Made by a program: the position numbers and the translations under genes. Below, piece by piece: positions 31,785-42,259 of a stretch of 62,588 nt of DNA. Position 1 is the stretch's first letter, and each line of letters opens with the position of its first letter. A model generated the notes under the pieces. The model was not told the DNA's origin. It saw nothing but the letters and a program-made list of their open reading frames with translations, and searched no databases. The stretch covers positions 1 through 62,588 of the forward strand of contig JAIOOS010000009.1 in assembly GCA_021414305.1 (NCBI GenBank), given 5' to 3'. This DNA comes from Burkholderiales bacterium. Its GTDB lineage: Bacteria > Pseudomonadota > Gammaproteobacteria > Burkholderiales > Burkholderiaceae_C.

Positions 31785-33329
31785 TCAGGCGGCCTGGGTC
31801 GGCTCGTCGAAGAGCGCGTCGAGCCGCATGATCTGCAGCCGGGCGAGCGTCAGGTTGGCGCTCGTCTTGTCGAGCACGGCATGCATCGCCAGGCCCGGGT
31901 TCTTCGGCACCCCGCGCAGCAGCAGGTGATGTGAGCCGAGCGTGACCGCGGCCTCGGGCAGGGAGTGGCCGAAGCCGAGCGAACGACTCACGCCCATCAT
32001 CGCGGTGAGCAGCTCGCTGCCGTGGGTGGCGAGCGCGGCCGATCCGGGGCTCGCGCCGGCGTGGGCGATCGGATGTCCGCTCTGGGTCTCGAAGATGCAG
32101 CAGCTGACGACGCCGTTGAGCTCGCTGACCTGGCGCACGTAGCGCTCGATCAGGGTCGAGGGCGGCGTCGCGGTGTAGCCCGTGGGAGCGATCGCCGGCA
32201 TCGGCCGCATCGTCAGGGTGATCGCGGGCTGCTCCTCCATCGGCAAGGTATCGCCCGAGGGAATGCCGCCCATGACCGGCGCCAGCGGGGCCTTGCGCGG
32301 CTGGTACGCGGCCGGCTTGAAGGCGCCGAGCTCGGGCACGGAGCGGCCGTCGGCCGGCGCCTGCTCGCGCAGCCGGCTCCAGGTGCCGGTGATGAAGGCC
32401 CAAGCATCCGCCGGGCGGGCGACCTGCGGCGTGGTGCGCACCGCGACGCCAGTGCCGCGGCCGAGGTCGAGGCCGTGCGTGACCAGCGTGCTCGCCGAGG
32501 CTAGCGGCAAGAGCAGCAGATTTCGGTTCGGCCACGGGCCGGCCAGGATGTCGTCGTGCACCGGCTTCAGCGCCGCGGCGATGGCGTGGCCGGGCAACTC
32601 GCCGACCATGATCACGCCGAGCCGGCTGTTGGCGAGCAGGATCTTGGCGAGGGCGTGACGCGAGGTGCTGTCGGCGTCCGCCTCGGTGGTGTAGAGGCGC
32701 AGCGACTGGTTGTCGGTGGTCGGCAGGTCGACGAACTCGAGCGTCGCCAGCGCCGTGCCGTAACCCTGGCGGCGGATCACGAGCTTTTGCACCGCCCGGC
32801 CGCTGGCCGCGGCGATGCCGGCGAGAAGCTTCCGCGACGATGCCGTGGCGATGTCGTGGACGGCGATGAATTCCGGATGCAGGTGGTCGAACTGTTGCTG
32901 CAGGGCCTCGGCCGGCGCGCAGGAAACGAACAGCTCGCGCTCGTTGCCGCCGATCTGCCGGCCGATCTCGTCCTTCTCGCCGGCGAGGTAGTCGTTTTCG
33001 TCGGGCTGGAGCTGCGTCGCGAGCGCGGTGTGGGCTCGGGTCGAGGCCCAGGCGTCGGGGGATTCCGCCGGGCCCGGAACGCGCGCGGCGCGGGTGGGCT
33101 GCCACTCCTCGCTGGGGCGGGCCGGGGCGCTGGTCTGGGCGCGCGTGGGCTGCCATTCGTCGGCGCCGTTGCGTCCGGGCAGGACGCGGGTGGCCTGCCA
33201 CTCGTCGAGGGTTTCCTTGGAGGCCGGTTCGGCGCGGGTGGCGGGCCACTCGTCGCGCTGCACGGCGCTGGCCGCCTCGTCCTTCGAGGTCTCCCAGGCA
33301 AACTTGCCGCTGCCGCCGGAATTGCTCAT
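31785..33329 (-). CDS. WxxTR-repeat protein with possible roadblock/LC7-like C-terminus
   Basis: A 514-residue protein I cannot assign to a named family. The N-terminal 120 residues carry five clear repeats of the form (D/E)(E/A)W(P/Q/A)xTR, spaced 15-18 residues, preceded by a degenerate AWETS copy. The middle (about 125-330) looks globular. The last 90 residues, from FETQSGHPIAHAG to NLTLARLQIMRLD, resemble roadblock/LC7 regulators in length and pattern. No signal peptide or membrane helix is visible, so it is probably cytoplasmic. The start MSNSGG was chosen because the upstream frame is low-complexity. It is convergent with clpB. Confidence 0.75.
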   Translation of the reverse strand: MSNSGGSGKFAWETSKDEAASAVQRDEWPATRAEPASKETLDEWQATRVLPGRNGADEWQPTRAQTSAPARPSEEWQPTRAARVPGPAESPDAWASTRAHTALATQLQPDENDYLAGEKDEIGRQIGGNERELFVSCAPAEALQQQFDHLHPEFIAVHDIATASSRKLLAGIAAASGRAVQKLVIRRQGYGTALATLEFVDLPTTDNQSLRLYTTEADADSTSRHALAKILLANSRLGVIMVGELPGHAIAAALKPVHDDILAGPWPNRNLLLLPLASASTLVTHGLDLGRGTGVAVRTTPQVARPADAWAFITGTWSRLREQAPADGRSVPELGAFKPAAYQPRKAPLAPVMGGIPSGDTLPMEEQPAITLTMRPMPAIAPTGYTATPPSTLIERYVRQVSELNGVVSCCIFETQSGHPIAHAGASPGSAALATHGSELLTAMMGVSRSLGFGHSLPEAAVTLGSHHLLLRGVPKNPGLAMHAVLDKTSANLTLARLQIMRLDALFDEPTQAA

Positions 33330-33695
33330 CGATTGGGTCCCGTTCCAGGTCCGCGGCCTCGCTCGAGCCGTCGGCGCCACCATGGCGGCAGCCCGCGAAG
33401 ATACAGGGGCCATCACCGGACCGAAGTGTAATCCCCGCAACCATCGGGACAACCCCCGCCGGGACGTACCGCGGCGCCTCCGCCGAGGATTCCCGAAACC
33501 CCGCGGCGGGCGCTGTTCGTCCGGGTCCGACTTCGCGGGCACGCGCCATCCGCCCACCTAGATGCAAGCCGTGGGGCGAGCAAACGGCTATACTCATGGG
33601 CTTTCCCTTGCCGCTTCTTGCTGTCGATCACGGAGCGGCTTCCTCGTCAGGCGGAATCCACAAGGAACGCCGGGCGGAACCCACAAGGAGATTCG
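33330..33695 (+). promoter_or_regulatory. Promoter and leader region of the rpsF operon
   Basis: A 366-bp gap between the divergent WxxTR protein gene and rpsF, with no credible gene. A TATACT -10 box lies at 33589-33594, about 100 bp before rpsF, with no strong -35. The leader then contains the same 16-nt element, GCGGAAYCCACAAGGA, twice (33651-33666 and 33674-33689). The second copy supplies the rpsF ribosome-binding site. Many bacteria have an S6:S18-binding RNA in this leader; I cannot confirm its fold here. Confidence 0.5.
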
Positions 33696-34058
33696 ATGCG
33701 TCACTACGAGATCGTGCTCTTGATCCATCCGGATCAGAGCGAGCAGGTTCCGGCCATGCTGGAACGCTACAAGGGACTGGTCACCGCCGGCGGCGGCAAG
33801 GTCCACCGGGTCGAGGATTGGGGTCGGCGCCAGCTGGCCTACATGATCCAGAAGCTCGCCAAGGCGCACTACCTGTGCATCAACATCGAGTGCGACAACA
33901 AGGTGCTGACCGAGCTCGAGACGGGCTTCCGCTTCAATGACGCCGTGCTGCGCCATCTGACGGTCGTCAAGAGCCACGCCGAGACCACGCCTTCGGTGAT
34001 GATGAAGACGGTCGACCGCGAGGAATCGCGGCGCGCGCCCCAGGAGGCTTCGGCCTGA
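33696..34058 (+). CDS. rpsF: 30S ribosomal protein S6
   Basis: Small-subunit protein that pairs with S18. It has 120 residues and begins [19 protein letters not shown], the typical S6 N-terminus. An AAGGAG site lies 6 nt before the ATG. It heads the rpsF-priB-rpsR-rplI cluster and its stop overlaps the proposed CTG start of priB. Confidence 0.98.
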   Translation: MRHYEIVLLIHPDQSEQVPAMLERYKGLVTAGGGKVHRVEDWGRRQLAYMIQKLAKAHYLCINIECDNKVLTELETGFRFNDAVLRHLTVVKSHAETTPSVMMKTVDREESRRAPQEASA

Positions 34059-34345
34059 CGAACCGGCTGGCGTTGACGGCGGCGATCGTCGAGCGAGGCG
34101 CTCTGCGATTCACCCCCGCCGGACTGCCTGCGCTGGACCTCAGCCTGAAACACGAGTCCGAAGTGAGCCAGCTCGGCGCTCCCCGCAAGGTCTCCCTCGA
34201 GATCCGCGCGCGCGCCGTCGGCCCGGTCACTGACCAGCTGCTCGCCGCCGAGCTCGGCGTCGAGCATGGATTCCAGGGCTTCGTCGGCGCGCAGCGCAAC
34301 GGTCGTGGCGTCGTCTTCCACATCGAAACCATCGAATTGAAATAG
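34055..34345 (+). CDS. priB: Primosomal replication protein PriB (probable CTG start)
   Basis: OB-fold single-stranded-DNA-binding protein acting with PriA in replication restart; 96 residues from the proposed start. No ATG or GTG exists at the right place. A TTG at 34073 would give 90 residues, but lies 25 nt from the nearest Shine-Dalgarno. The CTG at 34055, overlapping the rpsF stop, has a perfect AGGAGG at 34042-34047 with a 7-nt spacer. It also restores an N-terminus reading (M)TNRLALTA, like E. coli PriB MTNRLVLSG. I therefore favour CTG initiation. Position between rpsF and rpsR is diagnostic. Confidence 0.85.
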   Translation: MTNRLALTAAIVERGALRFTPAGLPALDLSLKHESEVSQLGAPRKVSLEIRARAVGPVTDQLLAAELGVEHGFQGFVGAQRNGRGVVFHIETIELK

Positions 34346-34357
34346 AGAGGTCATCAC

Positions 34358-34648
34358 ATGCCCCCGCCCCGCGGTAAAGGTCGGTTCTCCAAGGACCGCA
34401 AGCCCAAGCGCAACACCCAGTCGCTGCTGTTCCGTCGCAAGCGTTTCTGCCGCTTCACGGTCACCGGCGTCAAGGAAATCGACTACAAGGACATCGACAC
34501 CTTGCGCGATTTCATCAACGAGAACGGCAAGATCACGCCCGCCCGCCTGACCGGCACGCGCGCCTTCTTCCAGCGCCAGCTGACGACGTGCATCAAGCGC
34601 GCCCGTTTCCTGGCGATGCTGCCGTACACCGACCAGCACAGGAGCTGA
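34358..34648 (+). CDS. rpsR: 30S ribosomal protein S18
   Basis: Ribosomal protein of 96 residues that binds next to S6. The core [20 protein letters not shown] and the C-terminal [17 protein letters not shown] match S18; there is an N-terminal basic extension rich in Lys/Arg. A GAGAGG site precedes the ATG. It lies 12 bp after priB and 4 bp before rplI. Confidence 0.98.
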   Translation: MPPPRGKGRFSKDRKPKRNTQSLLFRRKRFCRFTVTGVKEIDYKDIDTLRDFINENGKITPARLTGTRAFFQRQLTTCIKRARFLAMLPYTDQHRS

Positions 34649-34652
34649 CGCC

Positions 34653-35105
34653 ATGCAAGTCATCCTCCTGGAAAAGGTCCCGAACCTCGGCAACCTCGGC
34701 GAGGTCGTCCGCGTCAAGGACGGATTCGCCCGCAACTTCCTGATCCCCACCCGGGCGGCGCGGCGCGCCACGCCGGCGGCGATCAAGGAGTTCGAGGACC
34801 GGCGCGTCGAGCTCGAGAAGGCCGCGGCGGAAAAGCTCGCCGTCGCGCAGGCGCTCGGCGAGAAGATGAGCGGCCGCACGGTGCACATCACGCAGAAGGC
34901 CGGCGTCGACGGTCGCCTGTTCGGCTCGGTCACCAACGCCGACGTCGCCGATGCGCTCAACCGCATCGACTTCAAGGTCGTGAAGTCGCAGGTGCGCATG
35001 CCGAACGGTCCGCTGAAGACCGTGGGCGAGCACACCGTGACCGTGGCCCCGCATGGCGACGTCGTCGTCGAGGTCAAGGTCGTGGTCCTGGGCGAGACGA
35101 CCTGA
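34653..35105 (+). CDS. rplI: 50S ribosomal protein L9
   Basis: Large-subunit protein of 150 residues, with a globular N-terminal domain ([19 protein letters not shown]), a long central helix and a C-terminal RNA-binding domain ending in [10 protein letters not shown]. Last gene of the ribosomal block; a strong hairpin follows. Confidence 0.98.
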   Translation: MQVILLEKVPNLGNLGEVVRVKDGFARNFLIPTRAARRATPAAIKEFEDRRVELEKAAAEKLAVAQALGEKMSGRTVHITQKAGVDGRLFGSVTNADVADALNRIDFKVVKSQVRMPNGPLKTVGEHTVTVAPHGDVVVEVKVVVLGETT

Positions 35106-35127
35106 GTCGTCCTCGCGCCTGACCGCC

Positions 35128-35151
35128 ACGGGGCCGCGATCGCGGCCCCGT
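35128..35151 (+). terminator. Rho-independent-type hairpin after rplI
   Basis: A perfect 24-bp palindrome giving a 10-bp stem (ACGGGGCCGC with its complement) and a GATC loop, followed by CTCGTTTCT. It lies 22 bp past the rplI stop and separates the ribosomal genes from dnaB. Confidence 0.8.
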
Positions 35152-35231
35152 CTCGTTTCTGCACCGCATTTCCCCGCGCCGTCCCCAGGCTTGTCCACTG
35201 CCGGGCGAGATCCGCGGTCTATGATTTCCCG

Positions 35232-36653
35232 ATGTCCGCCCTGTACTCCGACGCCGAGGCCTCCGCCTCCTCCCGACCCGACGACGAAGTCGCCCGGCTG
35301 CGCGTTCCGCCACACTCGGTCGAGGCGGAGCAGAGCGTGCTCGGCGGGCTGCTGCTCGACAACGGCGCGTGGGACCGGGTCGGCGACTTGCTGACCGAAT
35401 CGGACTTCTACCGCTTCGAGCACCGGATGATCTTCACGGCGATGGCGCAGCTGGTCAACGCGACCAAGCCCGCCGACGTGATCACCGTGTTCGAGCAGCT
35501 GCAAAGCCTCGGCAAGGCCGAGGAGTGCGGCGGCCTCGCCTACCTCAACGCGCTGGCGCAGAGCGTGCCGAGCGCGGCCAACATCCGCCGCTATGCCGAG
35601 ATCGTGCGCGAGCGCTCGGTGCTGAGAAAGTTGGTCGCCGCGAGCGACGAGATCGCCACCTCGGCCTTCAACCCGCAGGGCCGTCCGGTCTCGCAGATCC
35701 TCGACGAGGCCGAGGGCAAGATCTTTCGCATCGGCGAGGAAGGGTCGAAGTCGCGCCAGGGCTTCCAGAGCATGGACCAGCTCGTGGTGCAGCTGATCGA
35801 CCGGGTCAACGAGCTGCACGAGAACGGCGCCGAGGAAGTGACCGGCGTTCGCACCGGCTTCTTCGACCTCGACCGCCTGACCTCGGGCCTGCAGGCCGGC
35901 GACCTGATCGTGCTGGCGGCGCGACCCTCGATGGGCAAGACCGCGCTGGCGCTCAACATCGCCGAGCACGTTGCCGTCAGGGAAGGCCTGCCGGTGGTGG
36001 TGTTCTCGATGGAAATGGGCGCCTCGCAGCTGGCGCTGCGCATGGTCGGCTCGCTCGGCCGCATCGACCAGAGCCACCTGCGCACCGGCGCGCTGCGCGA
36101 CGACGAATGGGGGCGCCTTTCGGAGGCGGTGGAAAAGCTCGGCAAGGTGAGCCTCTACATCGACGAGAGCGGCTCGCTGGGCCCCAGCGAGCTGCGCGCC
36201 CGCGCCCGCCGCCAGGCGCGGCAATGCGGCCAGCTCGGCCTGATCGTCGTCGACTACCTGCAGCTCATGACCGGCAGCGACGGCACCAGCGACGAGAACC
36301 GCGCCACGGTCATCGGCGAGATCTCCCGCGCCCTGAAGTCGCTGGCCAAGGAGCTGAAGTGCCCGGTGGTCGCGCTCTCGCAGCTCAACCGCAGCGTCGA
36401 GTCGCGGGTCGACAAGCGGCCGATGATGAGCGACCTGCGCGAATCGGGCGCGATCGAGCAGGACGCCGACGTCATCATGTTCATCTATCGCGACGACTAC
36501 TACAACAAGGACGCGTCGAAGGAGCCGGGCGTCGCCGAGATCATCATCGCCAAGCAGCGGAACGGCCCGACCGACACCTTCCGCCTCACGTTCCTGAAGC
36601 CGCTCACCAAGTTCGACAACCTGGCGCCGGGCAGCGGCGGCAGCGACTATTGA
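35232..36653 (+). CDS. dnaB: Replicative DNA helicase DnaB
   Basis: Hexameric 5'-3' helicase of the replication fork, 473 residues. The N-terminal DnaB domain (VPPHSVEAEQSVLGGLLLDN) is followed by the RecA-like core with Walker A ARPSMGKT near residue 235, Walker B in LIVVDYLQLM, and the SQLNRSVE and QDADVIMFI segments. No intein is present. The 126-bp gap to rplI holds the terminator; a clear promoter was not found. Confidence 0.98.
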   Translation: MSALYSDAEASASSRPDDEVARLRVPPHSVEAEQSVLGGLLLDNGAWDRVGDLLTESDFYRFEHRMIFTAMAQLVNATKPADVITVFEQLQSLGKAEECGGLAYLNALAQSVPSAANIRRYAEIVRERSVLRKLVAASDEIATSAFNPQGRPVSQILDEAEGKIFRIGEEGSKSRQGFQSMDQLVVQLIDRVNELHENGAEEVTGVRTGFFDLDRLTSGLQAGDLIVLAARPSMGKTALALNIAEHVAVREGLPVVVFSMEMGASQLALRMVGSLGRIDQSHLRTGALRDDEWGRLSEAVEKLGKVSLYIDESGSLGPSELRARARRQARQCGQLGLIVVDYLQLMTGSDGTSDENRATVIGEISRALKSLAKELKCPVVALSQLNRSVESRVDKRPMMSDLRESGAIEQDADVIMFIYRDDYYNKDASKEPGVAEIIIAKQRNGPTDTFRLTFLKPLTKFDNLAPGSGGSDY

Positions 36654-36668
36654 GCTGACCCCGGCTTC

Positions 36669-37541
36669 GTGAGCCACTCGCGCGCCGTCGCCGCGATGCT
36701 CCTGGCCACGCTCCTCTGGAGCATGGCCGGGGTCGTCACGCGCCACCTCCAGTCCACCGGCAGCTTCGAGGCCACGTTCTGGCGCAGCTTCTTCAACGCC
36801 GTCGCGCTGGTCGTCCTGCTCGGCTGGCTTCGCGGCTGGCGAACGCTCGCGGCCACCCTGCGCTCGGGCGGGCCGACGCTGTGGCTGTCGGGGCTGTGCT
36901 GGTCGGTGATGTTCACCGCCTTCATGGTCGCGATCACCATGACCACGGTCGCCAACGTGCTGGTGACGATGGCGATCGCGCCGCTCGTCACCGCCTTGAT
37001 GGCCCGGTTCGCGCTCGGCCACCGCCTGCCGTCGCGCACCTGGGCGGCGGTGTTCGTTGCCGGCCTCGGCATCGCCTGGATGTACGCCAACGAGGTCGCC
37101 GCCGCCGATTCGCGGCACCTCGCCGGGATCGTGGTGGCGCTCGGCGTCCCGATCGCCGCGGCAGTCAACTGGACCGTGATCCAGCGAAGTGGCGCGGCGG
37201 GCGGCGACCTGCTGCCGGCGGTGCTGATCGGCGCCATGCTCTCCTCGCTGGTCACGCTGTGGCCGGCTTCGCCGTTTTCCGCCTCCGGCCACGACCTGGC
37301 GCTGCTCGCGCTCCTCGGCGTCGCCCAGCTCGCGATTCCCTGCCTCGTCGCCGTCGCCGCCGCGCGCTACCTCAGCGCGCCGGAGGCGGCGCTGCTCTCG
37401 CTGCTCGAGATCGTCTTCGGCGTCACCTGGACCTGGCTGGGGGCGAGCGAGGTGCCCGGCCGGCACGTGCTGATCGGCGGGGCGCTCGTCATCGGTGCCC
37501 TGGTGGCCAACGAAGCCTTCGCCTTGCGCCGCGCGCGCTGA
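36669..37541 (+). CDS. EamA/DMT-family transporter
   Basis: A 290-residue inner-membrane protein with about ten hydrophobic helices in two EamA halves. The first half begins AAMLLATLLWSMAGVVTRH and the second half has GAMLSSLVTLWP and PEAALLSLLEIVFG. The substrate is unknown; family members export amino acids or other metabolites. The start is a GTG 15 bp after dnaB; an ATG nine codons on is an alternative. Confidence 0.88.
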   Translation: MSHSRAVAAMLLATLLWSMAGVVTRHLQSTGSFEATFWRSFFNAVALVVLLGWLRGWRTLAATLRSGGPTLWLSGLCWSVMFTAFMVAITMTTVANVLVTMAIAPLVTALMARFALGHRLPSRTWAAVFVAGLGIAWMYANEVAAADSRHLAGIVVALGVPIAAAVNWTVIQRSGAAGGDLLPAVLIGAMLSSLVTLWPASPFSASGHDLALLALLGVAQLAIPCLVAVAAARYLSAPEAALLSLLEIVFGVTWTWLGASEVPGRHVLIGGALVIGALVANEAFALRRAR

Positions 37542-37656
37542 GGCCGTGCAATCGTGCCGCGGTGTCGCCATCGCGACAGGCCGGCCTAGGGGCAGTGCCT
37601 CAGGCGCGGGCGAAACGAGCGGCTACCATGCCGCAGGCCATTCTTCACCGATCCGC

Positions 37657-38468
37657 ATGCCGAGACCCCGACCGCCCAACGCACCGACTGACGAGGACGC
37701 GCTCCGGCCGCCCGGGCCCTTGCTGATGCTGCTCGAGGGGCGCGCGCCGATGGAGTACGTCTCGATGCTCGCCAGCTACCCGTGGCTGCGCCGGTTGCCG
37801 CGCGGCGACGGGCATCCGGTGATGGTCTTCCCGGGCCTGGGCGCGAACGACGCCACCACCTGGCCGCTGCGCGGCTTCCTGCGCAGCCTCGGCTACGTGA
37901 CGCAGGCCTGGGGCCAGGGCTTCAACGCCGGGCCGCGCCTGGGTGTGCTCGAGCGCTGCGCCGCCGACCTCCGTGATCTCGCCGACCGCACCGGCGAGCG
38001 GGTCAGCCTCGTCGGCTGGAGCCTGGGCGGCATCTATGCCCGCGAAATGGCCAAGGAGCATCCGGAGCTCGCCCGCTGCGTGATCACGCTGGGCACGCCG
38101 TTCACCGGCCATCCGCGCGCCACCAACGCCTGGCGGGTCTACGAATGGCTCACGGGCACGCGGGTCGGCGACGCCGACGTGATGGCGCAGATCCGGATCG
38201 CGCCGCCGGTGCCGACGACCTCGATCTTCTCGCGCAGCGACGGCATCGTCGCCTGGCGCTGCAGCCTGAACGAACCCGGCCCGCTGGCCGAGAACATCGA
38301 GGTTCCGGCGAGCCACGTCGGCATGGGCATGAACCCGATGGCGCTCTACGCGATCGCCGACCGCCTGGCGCAGGCGCCCGACCCGTGGAAGGCGTTCGAC
38401 GTGTCGGGGTCGAGACGCTGGTTCTTCCGCACCGGCGCCGGAGGAGACGCGCCGGTGGCGACCGGCTG

Positions 38469-38469
<1 letters not shown>
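37657..38469 (+). CDS. Alpha/beta-hydrolase (lipase/acyltransferase-like)
   Basis: A 270-residue hydrolase fold with nucleophile S122 in VGWSLGG, a PGLGAND oxyanion region near residue 55, an acid candidate in SRSDGIVAW, and a His in ASHVGMGMN. The lid-like region and lack of a signal peptide leave the substrate open. The first 20 residues are Pro-rich and the true start may be a few codons further in. Its stop overlaps the start of a second alpha/beta-hydrolase gene (ATGA). Confidence 0.8.
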
Positions 38470-39350
<881 letters not shown>

Positions 39351-39387
39351 GCCCGCCGGCCGCGACCGCGGCGGCACAATCCCGCGG

Positions 39388-41193
39388 ATGACCGATTCGC
39401 CATTCCGGCAGCGTCTGGCGGCGATCCTGGCCGCCGACGCCGCCGGCTACTCGCGCCTGATGGCCGTCGACGAGGCAGCGACCGTCGCCGCGCTCGACGC
39501 GGCGCGCGCGGTCTTCCGCGCGCAGATCGAGGCGCACCGCGGCCGCGTCATCGACATGGCCGGCGACTCGGTGCTCGCCGTCTTCGACACCGCCATCGGC
39601 GCCGTCTCGGCGGCGCTCGCCGTGCAGGGCGAACTGGCGGCCGCCGCCAGCGCGCAACCCGAGGAGACGCGGATGCGCTTTCGCATCGGCGTGCATCTCG
39701 GCGACGTCATCGAGAAGGGCGACGGGACGGTCTACGGCGACGGCGTGAACATCGCCGCGCGCCTGCAGGGGCTGGCCGAGGCCGGAGGCGTCACGGTGTC
39801 CGCCGCGGTGCAGGGGGCGGTGCGGGGCAAGCTCGCCGCGAGCTTCGCCGACCAGGGCGAGCAGGCGGTGAAGAACATCCCCCACCCGGTGCGCGCGTTC
39901 GCCGTCCACCCGGGCGAGGGCGGCGACGCCGGCCCCGCGCCCGCCACCCCGGCGCCCGCCCTCGCGCCGCCGACGATGCTCTCGATTGCGGTGCTGCCCT
40001 TCGACAACATGAGCGGCGACCCCGAACAGGACTACTTCGCCGACGGCATGGTCGAGGACATCATCACCGCGCTGGCGCGGATGCGCACCTTCTTCGTCAT
40101 CGCCCGCAACTCGAGCTTCGTCTACAAGGGCAGGGCGGTCGACATCAAGCAGGTCGGGCGCGAGCTCGGCGTCCGCTACGTGCTCGAGGGCAGCGTGCGC
40201 CGCTCCGGCAACCGGGTGCGCATCACCGGCCAGCTGATCGAGGCCGAGAACGGCCATCACGTGTGGGCCGACCGCTTCGACGGCACGCTCGAGGACGTGT
40301 TCGACCTGCAGGACCGGATCACCGACAGCATCGTCTCCGCCGTGCAGCCGAACCTGCTGCGCGCCGAGATCGCACGGGCCCGCGTCAAGCCGACCGCCAA
40401 CCTGCAGGCTTACGACCTGCTCCTGCGCGCCATGCCCGGGCTGTTGCCCGGCTCGACGCGGGCGGAGCAGGACGAGGCGGCATCGTTCCTGCGCCAGGCG
40501 CTGGAGAAGGACCCGCGCTACACCACCGCCAAGGCGATGAGCGCGTTCGCCTGCCTGCGGCGCCTCGGCGACGGCTACGGCGGCGCCGAGGACGTGAAGG
40601 AAGGCCTGCGCCATGCCGACGAGGCCCTGGCCGAGGCGCGCGACGATCCGACGGTGCTGAGCTACGCCGGCCTGACGCTCGCCTCGATCGGTTATCGCGC
40701 GCTGGGATTTCGTGTGCTCGGGTTCCGCTACGACGAGGCGCTGCGCGCGATCGAGCGGGCCTTGAGCCTCAGCCCGAACCTGCTCTCGGTGCAGTTCTGC
40801 GCCGGCTTCGTCAAGTGCGTTGTCGGCGATGCCGAGGCGTCGCTCCTCCATTTCGAGCGCGCGGTGCGGATGAGCCCGCTCGACCCCGGCATGAGCGCCT
40901 ATGTCGCCCTGTCCGGCGGCGCCCATCTGATGCTGGGACGGTACGAGGAGGCGCTGGCGTCGGCCGAGCGGGCGATCCACGACAGCCCGGAGTTCGTTCT
41001 CGGCCACCGGCTCAAGGTCACGGCGCTCGGCCACCTGGGGCGGATCGACGAATCAAGATTGGCGGCGCAGCGCCTGCTCGAGCTGACGCCGCAGTTCACC
41101 GTGTCGCAGTACCGCAGCGTCTCGCCGTTCAAGGATGCCGGGCTCCGGGCGCGCATCTGCGACGCCTTTCTCGCCGCCGGCGTGCCGAAGTGA
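39388..41193 (+). CDS. Class III adenylate/guanylate cyclase with TolB-like and TPR-like C-terminus
   Basis: A 601-residue probable cyclic-nucleotide synthase. The cyclase domain covers about residues 8-170; metal-binding aspartates fit D17 (AADAAGYSR) and D60 (DMAGDSV), and the transition-state Asn/Arg pair fits N121 and R125 (VNIAARLQ). After a Pro/Ala linker, residues 205-330 form the TolB-like region common in such cyclases (SIAVLPFDNMS, YFADGMVEDI, RYVLEGSVRRSG). The rest is TPR-like. No membrane helix or signal peptide is evident. ATP or GTP specificity cannot be settled by eye. Confidence 0.9.
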   Translation: MTDSPFRQRLAAILAADAAGYSRLMAVDEAATVAALDAARAVFRAQIEAHRGRVIDMAGDSVLAVFDTAIGAVSAALAVQGELAAAASAQPEETRMRFRIGVHLGDVIEKGDGTVYGDGVNIAARLQGLAEAGGVTVSAAVQGAVRGKLAASFADQGEQAVKNIPHPVRAFAVHPGEGGDAGPAPATPAPALAPPTMLSIAVLPFDNMSGDPEQDYFADGMVEDIITALARMRTFFVIARNSSFVYKGRAVDIKQVGRELGVRYVLEGSVRRSGNRVRITGQLIEAENGHHVWADRFDGTLEDVFDLQDRITDSIVSAVQPNLLRAEIARARVKPTANLQAYDLLLRAMPGLLPGSTRAEQDEAASFLRQALEKDPRYTTAKAMSAFACLRRLGDGYGGAEDVKEGLRHADEALAEARDDPTVLSYAGLTLASIGYRALGFRVLGFRYDEALRAIERALSLSPNLLSVQFCAGFVKCVVGDAEASLLHFERAVRMSPLDPGMSAYVALSGGAHLMLGRYEEALASAERAIHDSPEFVLGHRLKVTALGHLGRIDESRLAAQRLLELTPQFTVSQYRSVSPFKDAGLRARICDAFLAAGVPK

Positions 41194-41203
41194 GGGTGCT
41201 GTC

Positions 41204-42226
<1,023 letters not shown>

Positions 42227-42259
42227 GCCGGCCCGAACACGCCTCACCAGGAGAACCCG

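Noticed and set aside
33020..33260. Repeats of the WxxTR protein as a CRISPR or DNA tandem repeat
   Set aside because: The repeats are imperfect at DNA level, in frame, spaced 45-54 bp and conserved in the encoded residues, so they are protein repeats.
34073..34345. priB starting at TTG 34073
   Set aside because: The Shine-Dalgarno would be 25 nt away and the conserved N-terminal TNRLA would be lost; CTG 34055 fits both.
35191..35225. Promoter for dnaB (TTGTCC ... TATGAT)
   Set aside because: The boxes are 23 bp apart and the -10 lies only 6 bp before the start codon.
34593..37571. Open frame of about 990 codons on the minus strand across rplI and dnaB
   Set aside because: Antisense shadow of highly conserved replication genes; no motif.
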